Positions 57,701-63,110 of a DNA stretch of 64,000 nt are shown piece by piece. Position 1 is the first letter of the stretch. Each line of letters starts with the position of its first letter. This DNA is from Nectonema munidae. Taxonomy: Eukaryota; Nematomorpha; Nectonematoida; Nectonematidae. The stretch lies in NCBI GenBank assembly GCA_030549495.1, contig JAUIRK010000721.1, positions 62,001 to 126,000 of the forward strand. Direction: 5' to 3'. Below the pieces are notes generated by a model. That model made no database searches and was not told the origin of the DNA. It saw only the letters and a list, made by a program, of their open reading frames with translations. The position numbers and the translations under genes were made by a program.

Positions 57701-58016
57701 TGAAAAGCACAAATAACATTCTAAAACATTTCCAGCCATCAACAATTATATCATCAATATTTTATGACTTGTATACTTATAGATGATACAAACAGGCACA
57801 TTTGAAGCTTTGCACAGTCAAAAATCTCACAAAAGCGGCAGCACATTTTCCTTATCCTTAAAACGAGCACAACTTACGGACTTGTTCCAGAAAATGGTAG
57901 AGCTTCTTTTAATCATTCAAGCAGGCAAATCATGCCTTCACTTTTACCTTTTTTCTTTTATTTTATTTAGAGTTTGTGGTGAATCCACTTCCATTAGATT
58001 GACATTAGACTTCTAA
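27712..58016 (+). CDS. G-protein-coupled receptor kinase (GRK), complete 13-exon gene
   Basis: Exons: 27712-27775, 29775-29879, 29943-30052, 34322-34422, 42006-42098, 42175-42379, 44076-44257, 49564-49601, 49654-49832, 50044-50157, 52279-52431, 57029-57163, 57783-58016. All junctions are GT-AG, phases agree, and the total is 1713 nt = 570 residues, close to vertebrate GRK1 (about 563) and GRK5 (590). GRKs phosphorylate activated GPCRs at the membrane to start arrestin-mediated desensitisation. Seen: start MDIENILENLAF (GRK MELENIVAN-type helix), RGS-homology part with DDQPIGKALFLLFC, bridge LSGKPFNDFLESSHFLEY, kinase core from about residue 170 with GSGGFGEV, Lys195, Glu214, HRD 286-288, DLG 306-308, APE 330-332, then the C-tail IYSKDILEI and EMIQTGTFEAL. 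Subtype is uncertain (GRK1/7 or 4/5/6 side; no PH domain, so not GRK2/3). Odd: VHRDIKPDN where GRKs usually have YRDLKPEN, and a short exon 4-5 bridge that could hide one more small exon. Confidence 0.93.
27776..29774 (+). other. GRK intron 1, with hAT-like terminus and GTCCTTTTTC repeats
   Basis: 28139-28200 holds a hAT-like terminal motif (ATGTTTCTCAACGTAG, GGACCCCCAAGGGGTCC). Two blocks in direct orientation, 28310-28400 and 28855-28955, consist of degenerate 20-22 bp units with TTTGTCCTTTTTC and CACTTTAGG. The same unit in inverse orientation forms the array at 51653-51785. No coding sequence beyond the flanking exons is seen. Confidence 0.5.
29775..29879 (+). CDS. GRK exon 2
   Basis: It follows a TTCATTTTAG acceptor and encodes SKCFLKGDLWVSRLKKLEIK then LPDKFIVKEHYKNK. 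This aligns with the GRK1 stretch [20 protein letters not shown] leading to the RGS-homology domain. The next intron is only 63 bp. Similarity is modest; the phase fit with both neighbours is the stronger evidence. Confidence 0.75.
29943..30052 (+). CDS. GRK exon 3 (RGS-homology domain, first part)
   Basis: It encodes YPFKYIFDDQPIGKALFLLF and CITKPEYVPLLKCFKS. The QPIG.xLF..FC core is diagnostic of the GRK RGS-homology domain. The donor is taken at TCC|GTACGT (phase 0); a second GT four bases later (GTAAAA) would break the phase with exon 4. Confidence 0.9.
30122..30222. repeat. Imperfect GT microsatellite
   Basis: Runs of GT (30125-30142 and 30197-30210) are separated by a degenerate GTATGTAT stretch. 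It lies in GRK intron 3 about 70 bp after the exon 3 donor. Confidence 0.85.
30337..31000. mobile_element. MULE-like MITE with tandem-repeat inverted ends and 9-bp target duplication
   Basis: ATTTAAAGG flanks the element at 30328-30336 and 31001-31009. The left arm carries four units of the form AGTGTCGAAA..GACA (GACAGAATGTCGAAAGAG onward). The right arm carries the same in inverse (GTCTGTTCGACAC, GTCCATTCGACAC, GTCTTTCGACAC, TCTGTCC). A 9-bp duplication and repeat-built arms point to Mutator-like (MULE) foldback elements. The AT-rich interior has no gene. It lies in GRK intron 3. Confidence 0.82.
31140..33430 (+). mobile_element. 5'-truncated CR1/Jockey-type LINE with nearly open RT
   Basis: It starts with the end of the endonuclease (LDLLITNDENLIRSL, then KSDHYCVSF) and continues through a linker to the RT domain, 31987-32901: NYRPISVINIIFKVLESII, DFQKAFDTVPHERLLLKL, ISGIPQGSVLGP, IYADDIKLF. 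After one TGA (32899-32901) the tail continues in the same frame (PVLEYANVIFGSS) to 33366. Small frame losses exist between 31450 and 31987. The 3' end has AATAAACTTATGTTATGTTA. The intact YADD and long open frame suggest a fairly recent insertion. It lies in GRK intron 3, sense strand. Confidence 0.9.
33431..34321. other. Rest of GRK intron 3, with a SINE-tail-like piece
   Basis: 33495-33545 (TATCGAAGAATGTTCTTTCC, GTGATACCGATAAATAAAAA) resembles 60575-60620 (TTGAAAGAATATTCTTTCCT, GCGATACCGACAATTAAAAA). The two probably share a retroposon tail. No gene is seen; the 70-codon frame at 33697-33909 has no domain. Confidence 0.45.
34322..34422 (+). CDS. GRK exon 4 (RGS-homology domain, middle)
   Basis: After a TTTTTTGCTGCAG acceptor it reads IMPKGDGKEISELITQNYPN and EGGMVESFKETVC, resembling the GRK segment E.GK.I...YL....P. 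It ends phase 2 at TGCAT|GTAACT. The stretch between here and exon 5 is about 12 residues shorter than in vertebrate GRKs. Confidence 0.78.
34530..34740. repeat. Degenerate TAACTAA-type low-complexity repeat
   Basis: The motif CTAACTA/TTAACTAA recurs at irregular 10-25 bp spacing for about 200 bp just after GRK exon 4. Spacing is not constant, so it is low-complexity sequence, not a clean satellite. Confidence 0.55.
35455..35575 (-). mobile_element. LINE 3' fragment
   Basis: On the minus strand it encodes FLKKSIKVWNSIPVRFKYLK, nearly the same as FIKKSIKAWNSLLIDTRRLK at the 3' end of the LINE at 36591-39880. It is a heavily truncated copy of the same family. Confidence 0.65.
36591..39880 (-). 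mobile_element. Decayed LINE (CR1/Jockey-type): ORF1, endonuclease, RT ends
   Basis: In minus-strand order: a coiled ORF1-like stretch (39878-39627), a Cys-rich part with CKFCARSHSSFSCPNS (39347 onward), the endonuclease start LSVFHLNCCSLNKSYEEVKI and LFALTEIWG, the endonuclease end TLADISDHLLIF (38626-38318), a linker (38342-38037), the RT start PDDLKITKVV (38003 to about 37690), a MITE insertion (37323-37686), then the C-terminal tail FIKKSIKAWNSLL (37055-36591). The central RT core is missing, and stops and shifts separate the blocks. It lies in GRK intron 4, antisense to the gene. Confidence 0.8.
37323..37686. mobile_element. hAT-like MITE inside the LINE RT region
   Basis: Ends are CAGTGGCGGTTTTAA and CTAGAACCGCCACTA (inverted). 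Flanks are GGTACGAC (37315-37322) and TGTACGAC (37687-37694), an 8-bp duplication with one mismatch. G-rich and C-rich subterminal stretches follow each end. Removing it brings the LINE reading DDLKITKVV next to PVPALSK. Confidence 0.8.
40190..40260 (-). repeat. tRNA-like sequence with strong B-box (pseudo-tRNA or SINE head)
   Basis: The reverse complement begins GAGACTCAATGGTTGTTAG (A-box-like) and contains CAGGGGTTCGAACCCC, a perfect T-arm. The acceptor stem pairs at about five of seven positions and the anticodon stem is imperfect. A working tRNA is unlikely; a tRNA-derived retroposon head fits better. Confidence 0.4.
40330..41207 (-). mobile_element. LINE RT fragments, out of order
   Basis: 41028-40774 encodes the RT region ending NTIFIDLSKTFDTDSHDLL; 40767-40453 continues YGFQDKSFTFMKSYLKTRY, GSNLGPLLFLIYI and a VDDLTL box (YADD variant). 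At 41207-41040 lies the thumb part, with GITLDSQLTFSNH and NALLQSKFF pieces in several frames. It should follow the palm but comes before it, so at least two fragments of the family lie side by side. Same family as 36591-39880. Confidence 0.7.
41208..41840. mobile_element. Deleted hAT element with 8-bp target duplication
   Basis: Ends are CAGGGCCCGCGCACCC and TAGCGCGAGCTCTG (inverted, imperfect). Flanks are CCGAGTAC (41200-41207) and CCGAGTAA (41841-41848). Inside, 41480-41560 on the plus strand encodes ISTASCERSFSTLKRVFEFL, the classic hAT C-terminal dimerisation motif, so it derives from an autonomous hAT. A long C run (about 41246-41270) follows the left end. It splits the LINE thumb sequence (41849 to about 41990 continues it). 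Confidence 0.85.
41849..41990 (-). mobile_element. LINE thumb fragment on the far side of the hAT
   Basis: On the minus strand this leads directly into the 41207-41040 block. Joining across the hAT with one copy of the target duplication reads YSGITLDSQLT, the usual LINE 'LGI.LDS.LTF' segment. It ends within about 15-60 bp of the GRK exon 5 acceptor. Confidence 0.6.
42006..42098 (+). CDS. GRK exon 5 (end of RGS-homology region)
   Basis: It encodes NPKKALSGKPFNDFLESSHF then LEYQQFKYLEE. The LSGKPF..FL.S..F..Y..FK.LE pattern is the conserved GRK helix before the kinase domain. Acceptor AACTTTAG, donor AGAAGA|GTATAAC; the following intron is 76 bp. Confidence 0.9.
42175..42379 (+). CDS. GRK exon 6 (kinase N-lobe)
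   Basis: It encodes KQPCREDFLFLRVLGSGGFG, the glycine-rich loop, then the ATP-site Lys in MMYACKIMNKSLIK and the alpha-C Glu in KNVLLERQVLAEV. It ends at IFI|GTAAGT, phase 0, and joins VNLIYTF of exon 7. Confidence 0.95.
42380..44075 (+). other. GRK intron 6
   Basis: No repeat or gene recognised. The short antisense frames over exon 6 and at 42777-43052 have no family support. Confidence 0.5.
44076..44257 (+). CDS. GRK exon 7 (hinge, alpha-E, start of catalytic loop)
   Basis: It encodes VNLIYTFQTKESIYFVMTLM, SCGTVKYHL, then PFYMAQMVLGIGYLHRLKWV and H plus a split Arg. The gatekeeper/hinge 'VMTLM' aligns with GRK 'VLTIMNGGDLKFHIY'. Splicing to exon 8 completes HRD. Confidence 0.95.
44441..44508 (-). 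repeat. tRNA-like sequence, possible tRNA-Met(CAT) pseudogene
   Basis: In reverse complement: TAGCACTAATGGTTGAAGTG, then GGCTCATAATCC (anticodon loop CTCATAA) and GTTCGAATCC (B-box). The T-stem and acceptor stem do not pair, so it is probably a pseudogene or a retroposon head. Confidence 0.4.
45471..45781. mobile_element. pogo/Tigger-like MITE
   Basis: The left end GTAGACCCTCGTTAAGTCGG and the reverse complement of the right end, AACCCTCGTTAACTCGGACC, are near-identical inverted repeats. ACCCTCGTTAA-type ends are typical of pogo/Tigger elements, which duplicate TA (TA at 45469-45470). The 310-bp interior has no gene. It lies in GRK intron 7. Confidence 0.75.
46248..46493. mobile_element. hAT-like MITE with 8-bp target duplication
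   Basis: Ends are CAGTAGTGGGATTCAGCC and TTTGAATCCGACTACTG (inverted). Flanks are ACTTTATG (46240-46247) and ACTTTAAG (46494-46501), one mismatch. CCGGTTCGCACCGGTTTG and AGAACCGGCTGAC form an inner inverted pair. 246 bp, non-coding, GRK intron 7. Confidence 0.83.
46502..47830 (+). other. Part of GRK intron 7 without a gene
   Basis: Frames at 46581-46964 and 46588-46890 overlap in different registers, are T/S/F-rich and carry no domain; I do not call them. An ATT microsatellite lies at about 47269-47285. A fragment of the TTAA MITE lies at about 47700-47750 (GCGACCAGAGTCGACT). Confidence 0.4.
47840..49442 (+). mobile_element. Jockey-like LINE, 3' half, with (CAA)n tail
   Basis: The first recognisable piece is VPQGSSLYSILFNIYMSDIP then LITYADDITL (47905-48020). 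Next come KINIWLKQNDLIINTAKSQS and the thumb/tail block (48324-48569) with RPILEYGSTIWGSVISHTNL and KKLQTIQNKTLRLATG. The rest (48566-48904) reads to ERLSIKLRHTLAQL. Stops and shifts separate the parts. After a non-coding 3' region with GCCTGCAAAAGCCAGCAGCA it ends in (CAA)n at 49425-49441, as non-LTR elements with simple-repeat tails do. Sense strand of GRK intron 7. Confidence 0.85.
49564..49601 (+). CDS. GRK exon 8, 38-bp micro-exon (catalytic loop)
   Basis: This very small exon encodes DIKPDNILMDSM and completes the Arg of HRD at its start and a Gly at its end. It is flanked by a 5.3-kb intron and a 52-bp intron. It is required in frame to join exon 7 to exon 9. Confidence 0.93.
49654..49832 (+). 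CDS. GRK exon 9 (DLG to alpha-F)
   Basis: It encodes YLRISDLGICYNAKEEV, KCGTILYMAPEIL and YSVDWWSLGCICFQLYTQN. RISDLG is the GRK version of DFG; GT..YMAPE is the activation-segment anchor. Confidence 0.95.
50044..50157 (+). CDS. GRK exon 10 (kinase C-lobe)
   Basis: 38 codons: LPFPNGILNFETINSELESL and FTDNRSFFDETSSNLCSQ, corresponding to the alpha-F/alpha-G loop and alpha-H of GRKs. The CAG|GTATGA donor is phase 0. Confidence 0.88.
50781..50984. mobile_element. 204-bp G/C-tipped MITE with 9-bp target duplication
   Basis: GGCATGTGA flanks both sides (50772-50780 and 50985-50993). The ends GAGGGGCGTCCGCAG and TTTGCCCCTGCCCTT form a weak inverted pair, with G runs inside at 50808-50818 and 50935-50946. 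It sits inside an older G-rich segment (about 50693-50780). GRK intron 10. Confidence 0.78.
51653..51785. repeat. 21-bp minisatellite, about six units
   Basis: The unit AAAAAGGACGAACTTAAAAT repeats six times with small changes (GACGAA/GACAAA). The antisense frame it creates (alternating F-x-F-x-K-F-V) is a repeat artefact. In inverse it matches the GTCCTTTTTC units in GRK intron 1. GRK intron 10. Confidence 0.9.
52279..52431 (+). CDS. GRK exon 11 (end of kinase domain)
   Basis: 51 codons: LLNSNPDERIGCSSESLFIS, then EDILQHPYFQGIDIEKLKTG and ELSAPFLPQ. NPDERIGC aligns with GRK DPSERLGC, and APFLPQ with the PPF.PD start of the AGC tail. The CAA|GTAGAT donor avoids an otherwise near stop. Confidence 0.93.
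53217..53702. repeat. Inverted duplication of the transposase gene segment (long hairpin)
   Basis: 53217-53387 is the reverse complement of 53514-53702 over nearly its whole length. Matching blocks include GGATAACGCAAAGATCCA, ACAAATTTTGAAGTTTT, AATCCAATTGAGC and ATCAAAAATTTTGCAAAAC. Differences are scattered substitutions, a 3-bp gap, and about 17 bp missing from the inverted copy just before AATCCAATTGAGC. The loop is about 125 bp. As RNA this would fold into a stem of about 170 bp. Confidence 0.9.
53449..53890 (+). CDS. IS630-like DDE transposase, C-terminal half, with a 52-bp intron
   Basis: Exon part 53449-53698 encodes LKNCWLIIMDNAKIHTTQTI (second catalytic Asp in MDNAKIH) and FLSPYSYMLNPIEQAFSKIK (catalytic Glu in NPIE). 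A GT-AG intron at 53699-53750 (GTAAGG...TTTTAG) joins KLKL to TTLSFMLDEVIKKSVSSINN and ends at TAA 53888-53890 after ...IQKGKMGVSISS. Without splicing a stop follows within about 25 codons. The first catalytic Asp and the DNA-binding part are missing, so the protein could not transpose. Family: DDE_3/IS630-like superfamily. Confidence 0.8.
54440..55180 (-). pseudogene. hAT/DUF4371 transposase fragment (ZMYM1-like)
   Basis: On the minus strand: LECKSITVEEMAIQ-type helix, then VILKIDFSKFRGQSYDKAAN and MTPHYKLIE. 'CRGQSYDNAANMSG.Y' is the conserved box around a catalytic Asp in the hAT branch behind ZMYM1-like and 52-kDa-repressor-type proteins. Upstream (55157-54960) lie the LAECGFTL and NPGKRNSSAKDEVDELKSSS pieces. 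Several stops and shifts; no termini found. Confidence 0.65.
55246..55447. mobile_element. Foldback (inverted-repeat) MITE, about 200 bp
   Basis: Two arms of about 85 bp pair imperfectly: AAAATGTTCATAATCATACA on the left with its near inverse ending GTTTATAATCACACATT on the right; GAAAACAGAGGCG with CGCCTCTGTTTTC; ATGAATGAACAG with CTGTTCATTC. The loop is about 25 bp. No coding content. GRK intron 11. Confidence 0.85.
55448..57028 (+). other. Right part of GRK intron 11
   Basis: Frames at 55431-55706, 55574-55786 and 55791-56087 overlap in different registers and have no domain. A GT-rich stretch lies at 55689-55752. Nothing further is recognised up to the exon 12 acceptor. Confidence 0.4.
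57029..57163 (+). CDS. GRK exon 12 (AGC tail)
   Basis: 45 codons: VEKIYSKDILEIKEPSFNND and QVFNQVPTMKMSYMWQVE. IYSKDILEI aligns with the GRK tail VYAKDVLDI; MWQVE aligns with IPWQNE. Confidence 0.88.
57783..58016 (+). CDS. GRK exon 13 (C-terminus)
   Basis: It begins MIQTGTFEALHSQKSHK, matching the GRK1 segment EMIETGIFGEL, then a basic/Ser-rich part and a hydrophobic tail (KMVELLLIIQAGKSCLHFYL...) to TAA at 58014-58016. The tail after about residue 530 is not conserved. An alternative donor AAATG|GTAGAG near 57894 could cut it. No AATAAA is seen just downstream. Confidence 0.78.
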   Translation: MIQTGTFEALHSQKSHKSGSTFSLSLKRAQLTDLFQKMVELLLIIQAGKSCLHFYLFSFILFRVCGESTSIRLTLDF

Positions 58017-60480
58017 AAAGGAATTGAGGCCCTTTAGGTTTCAGATTTTGGTAAACCAATTCTCTGATGATATTTTTCATCGATAACTTAAATCACGCAT
58101 TTTTTATTCTATTGGGTCCTGGTGTTCCAATGACACGCTGAAGGGTTTACTTATAAGAGATCAAAGTGAACTGACTCATTAATTAACATGTAATCTATAT
58201 TCATAATACTATAGAATTTTGGTCCCGATCCCACCCTCCTACAGTCCCCATCCCGATATATACAACACAGACTTTGCTGAGAGACAGAGAGGTCCGGTCT
58301 GGGGGTGTAGAGTGAGGGGGGGGGGGCTATTAGAAAGGACTATTTTGTAACGGCACTTTTTAAATCCTTTTCCAAGGATATCAGTGATCTAGCAAGACGA
58401 CGGGGGACGACGAAAAGAAGCAACAAAAAGTAGAGAAAGTATTTCTAGCACAAAGTATAGCGCTTGCTGTGTGTTAATTAAATATATGATACCTCGACTG
58501 TTTTCATAAGGACATTTTGCGTACGAACATTTTAACTAATAGACCTTTTGCCTATTGCCATTTTAAAACCTTATTAAATTATTTTATGAGTCTAAATTTG
58601 ATCTCATAAAAGGGTAGGATTAATTTGTATACGTTTTCCTTTTGTTGCATATTTATATATTGGAATCTTATCTAATTCATATTTATTAGATATGAAATCA
58701 TCTTATACATTGCTAAATTTTTAAGTATAAAATGATCATGAAAAATAACCGTTTATGTCTCTTTGTCTGAGACTCATGTCTAACAGCAATTTGACGCCTG
58801 TTCAAACATTGCGAATAGAACCGCAACAAATATCAACGTGGGTTTACTGATAAAGCTTCAATACACGAAACCGGTCTTTCATAGAGTGCACGGTTAGTAA
58901 AGATGATCGAATAGGAGAGAACAATGTCTAGTTATAGCTATTCCTTGTATGCACAATCATAATAAGTTATATCTATATTCTATATATATTATTAAGATTG
59001 AGAGAGAGAAAGAGATATTCCATGAAGAAATTCTTTTAGATAAGAGATCTATGCTTCTTAAACAAATTTTATTTAGTTATATATCGAACTGTCTTTGAGT
59101 TCTTCTTCAGAGTAAATCATTGATTTTGTTAATACTAATGTTAATAGATATTAAATGTGTGGTTTCATTTACTTTTATTAAAAATGGGAATTAATTTCAT
59201 TTTTGAGTTTTAAAAACTCATTACTTTGAGACATTTCATCATTTTTAATCAGTGTTTTGACAAACCTCGAAAGGATGAAGATGTGATGAGACAAGCTCTC
59301 ATAATATTTTACACCATAAACAATTAACCTCCCACAACAACTTTTGTTTTGTATTTCATTTTAATTGTATATATTCAATTGACGACAACGTAATTAGTTA
59401 CATTATTATAATAAATTTTGCTCCGTTTTTGATTCGATACAGTAAAATTAGGAGACAACAGGATAAAAAAATGTTTCTTCAAAGATTCATTCAAGTACAC
59501 ATTTCTGCGTTATAAGAAGTGTGCCAGCACTTGGCATATAAAAATTCTACACCTAGCCGTATCTCATTTAACGCAAATCAGACACGCCTTTACAGAAATC
59601 ATTTAGTCTTTGTAAGCTGATTTTAATGAATAACAGACCAATTTGTAATTTATATGAATCTGAATTTCAAAATTAACTGACAACTGTTTTGTATATCGCA
59701 GAGATTCCTACATGTTCTGCAACTTTTTAACGTTCTCCTAATGCTACAAGTGTCAATCAAACATAATGCGCTAGTTCACGGTTTCTGAACGGTGTGCTAA
59801 TCACCGACTTCTGTGCGAAAATTGAATTCAGGTGGGCAATTTTTTAGGGAACAGTTCACCATTGTATAAAGAAATAGTGAAATATTTTTAAAAAAAATGA
59901 CTTTTTACATAAGAATTGAATGTAGTCCGAATTTTAATCATATGTAAATTTTTATTCATAACTTTCAGACGGAACATCACTTATTTTTCATAATTAAGGT
60001 TTTGTCTAAACTCAAAAAAGGAGAATGGGTGATAAATCCATTTTTTTGAAATATAAAATGTCTGGAAGAAATTTTTTAGGAAGATTTTTAATTGAAAGAA
60101 AAATTTAAATTAAAGTTTAAAAAAACTCTTAATAGCTTATCGAATAGAAGAACTACCCTACTTCAAATGTTTAACCTACCTTGCATTCATCTTTGCTCTT
60201 TTTTTGAAAGCATGAAGAGATTTTACAAGTTGTTTACAATTTAAAATGCGCAAGAAGAAATTGTAGACTGCTCTTTTCTTTTGGTGTGTAAAAAACCAAA
60301 TTTTGCGGGATTTAAATAAATTTAAACAGATTTAAGCAAATTTCAGAGTAAATTAAAGTGATAAATTAGAATGTAATTTATAATAACATAAACCAATTTA
60401 ATTCTCTTCAGGAGTCTTTTAATTGGAATTTCGTCAAAAGAGCTCCCTTAGTTTTCATTAAGAAAATTTCTGTTTTTAAA
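58017..60480. other. Sequence after the GRK stop, no gene seen
   Basis: A G run at 58317-58327 and a short array at 58508-58570 (repeated ACATTTTGC/AACATTTTAA/GACCTTTTGCC at about 17-bp spacing) look like a half end of a tandem-repeat-tipped transposon. No canonical AATAAA close to the GRK stop was found. (GA)n at 58998-59015. Confidence 0.4.
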
Positions 60481-60489
60481 AATATAGAT

Positions 60490-60625
60490 TGTGTAATGTG
60501 TGAGCGTAGGGTCTCAATTCAGTTGGGTTGGGTTCGTTTTGCGAGGGTGCCTGTACTAATTATCTGTCCATCCTTGAAAGAATATTCTTTCCTCTGTGCG
60601 ATACCGACAATTAAAAAAAATAAGG
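60490..60625 (+). repeat. SINE-like repeat
   Basis: TGAGCGTAGGGTCTCAATTC, then GGGTTGGGTTCG (B-box-like), then CTGTCCATCCTTGAAAGAAT and GTGCGATACCGACAATTAAA. The last part matches 33495-33545. It may be a second tRNA-derived family with an A-rich tail. Confidence 0.5.
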
Positions 60626-61600
60626 TAAAAAAATTCCTTAATCTTAGAAGGACGGAGTAGTGATGCAAACAAAATCTTCAAACTCATTTTCCTCAAAATT
60701 GAATATATTAAGCCTATATAAAATATATTATGTATTTTATTATTTTTTTATGTACTTAAAGATGAAACAAAACGAAGATGGTCACTTCTGTCATAATAAT
60801 CTTTACACAAAAAATAGGAATTAACGCCATCTATAATCTTCATAAACGATGGTTTTTTTGGAAAAATTACGATCATATTGTTGGATAACACAGTTATAAG
60901 CCATCATTATTAACATTTTCCTCAAAAAATAGCCAGTTTATTTAAGTTTCTACGACATCTTTCAAATAATACAAATAAGGTAAAATTCCTTTTTTCAACT
61001 ATTGTAATAAAAATCAAGACCACACAGAATATACTATGGTTATTTGATGTATTTCCGATTTTCTATATAGAGCACTATCCAGTCTTTGATTTTTATAATA
61101 AATGTTAGCATCTTCAAACCGTTCAATCCTACAAAGTATACCCCTTTTTCATCTCATGTAAACCTCTATTTTATAGAATAGTAGGAGATTTTTTTCTATA
61201 AAATCATGATGTATGCTCTGTTTCATAATTGCGCTTGATAATCGCCAACCACAAAATAAGTTCTGACAATAGTTTTTTATAAAAAAAATAGTGGTGGTTT
61301 AAACAGATCTTGTTTATTTATTTGCCTGATTGAATACCTCTCAACATATATAAAGAGTAGATGATCTCTCTTCGTATCATATGGTGATTACACTACTGTG
61401 CATGAATTATGAAACAATAGAGGAGTCAAGAAACTGCTTTCTCGTAATACTGGCTTCAAGAACAAAAAAGTTTTATTTATAAATGCAAACAAAAGATTCA
61501 TATTGTGTTTGGATAAAAATTCGCTACGGCAGAATTTATGGAACGTTGAGGCGAACAAACCTGGAAATTCGTTGCATTGATTTGTTACACGTCATTTGTG
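60626..61600. other. Gene-free stretch
   Basis: AT-rich, no supported gene. TTAACGCCATCTATAA at about 60821 recurs at about 63637, possibly ends of one element family, but nothing else joins them. Confidence 0.35.
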
Positions 61601-61609
61601 TATTGATAT

Positions 61610-63110
61610 TCATTTCAATCATTCGTTTCTCCCATCTTTGTTCTCTTGTGCGATGAACAGCTCTCCAAGCTTCGATACAAGTAGTTTTTTTGAGGGAGAA
61701 ACTTCTGGTTCAGATGTCTCTCCCAAAGTGATTGTGAACACATGGGTTCCAGTGAAGAAGATCAAGAAATAGAAGAGGAGAAAGAAACTGACAGAGAGCG
61801 CCAGATGGAACAGAGTTTTTTTTAAGATCAAAAGAAGTTCAAGGAAGAAGATCATCAACCAACATCCTTTCTTCTACACCAGGTCTAAAAGGTGGGGCTA
61901 AAAATCTGATAGATCCGATCAAATTTTTTAGTCTTTTTTCAGTGAGAGTATGATGAACCACATTTATGTATGTACCAGAGAAAGAATTATAGAGAACTAC
62001 AGGTAAAATTTTACTTAGGCTCATATGTACAAAAAGTGTGTTTTTTTGTAAAAATACAAATGGTTTATTTGAAAACCTCAGAAATGTATATGAACGATTC
62101 TCAATCGAGCATTTGTACACTTTACTTCGCTTATATCGTGTATATCGGTCAATCAAAAGACCAACAGATCGACGTCAAGAATCTTTTTTCACAAAAATGT
62201 GGAACTCCTTTTTTGAAAGCTGCAATTAGTAGGGACGTATTCATTCTCATCAGCACTTTTATAAGATTTGATTCAAGGAGAGAAAGGAACATTTCTGATA
62301 AATCGGCACCTTTAAGATCCATTCAATTTTTTTTTTAAATTATCATAAGTATTGGTCAACTATCTGTGTAACTATTGAGCAACTTGTCAATTATAGAGGG
62401 AGATCGCCTATCAAAGTCTAGGACCCCTCAAGCCAGTTAGGTATGGAATGAAAGTATACGAGTGTGTGGACTCAACTACTTTTTATGTTTTTTCCCGGTA
62501 AAGTATATCAGAGTAGCCTATTGGATTGGGAATATTTTAAATCAGCTAATATTGTCAAGAGATTGGTTTCTTTTTCTTGTTTACTTTCTGGCTCTGGCAT
62601 TTATGTAGATAGGTTTTTTATGTATCATGAATTGTGTGAGTAGGCTAAAAGTAAAAATTATACGATTTGTGGTACAGTTAGAAGCAATATAAGGTTCATG
62701 CCACATATTATACGGCCGGAACATTTGAAAGGTTTGGAATTGAGTGAATGTGAGAGTAGATTTTTATTTACACAAAGTTCCTCGTTGACAATTTACATTC
62801 CGCAGAAACATTCCAAAAAAAAATTTGTTTTGTCTAGTCAACATCCTTCAAGAATTGATACGTTAGGACCAAAAAAAAAGCCTCAAACAATCCTAGACTA
62901 TAATAAATATAAGTGAGGAGTCGATGGTTTCAACACGATGGTTAGAAATTATAGTTGTTATAAAGCATTGAGACAATGGCCAGTTGCTATTTTCACAAAC
63001 TTTCTTGGCATTGCTGCTAATAATAGCTGGTAGATTATGAAAGCATACGATTCGAGTGCATATCCTCCAGTTGTAAAAGGTGGAAAAAATGTTTTATAAG
63101 ACATCTAGCT
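61610..63110 (+). pseudogene. Decayed piggyBac transposase (second family)
   Basis: The N-terminal part has an acidic run (about 61740-61800) and DPIKFFSLFS (61914 on). The core has NLFSQKCGTPFLKAAISRDV and FIRFDSRRERNISDKSAPLR (62180-62330), the 'F....SRDRF..I...IRFDD...R' box. The RNase-H-like middle reads YGMKVYECVDSTTFYVF, then GSGIYVDRFFMYHELCE and YTICGTVRSNIRFMP (62440-62705). The end is KPQTILDYNKYK, GVDGFNTMVRNYSCYKALRQW and PVAIFTNFLGIAANNSW (62880-63035). At least three stops or shifts make it dead. Sequence differs clearly from element A's transposase. Confidence 0.85.
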
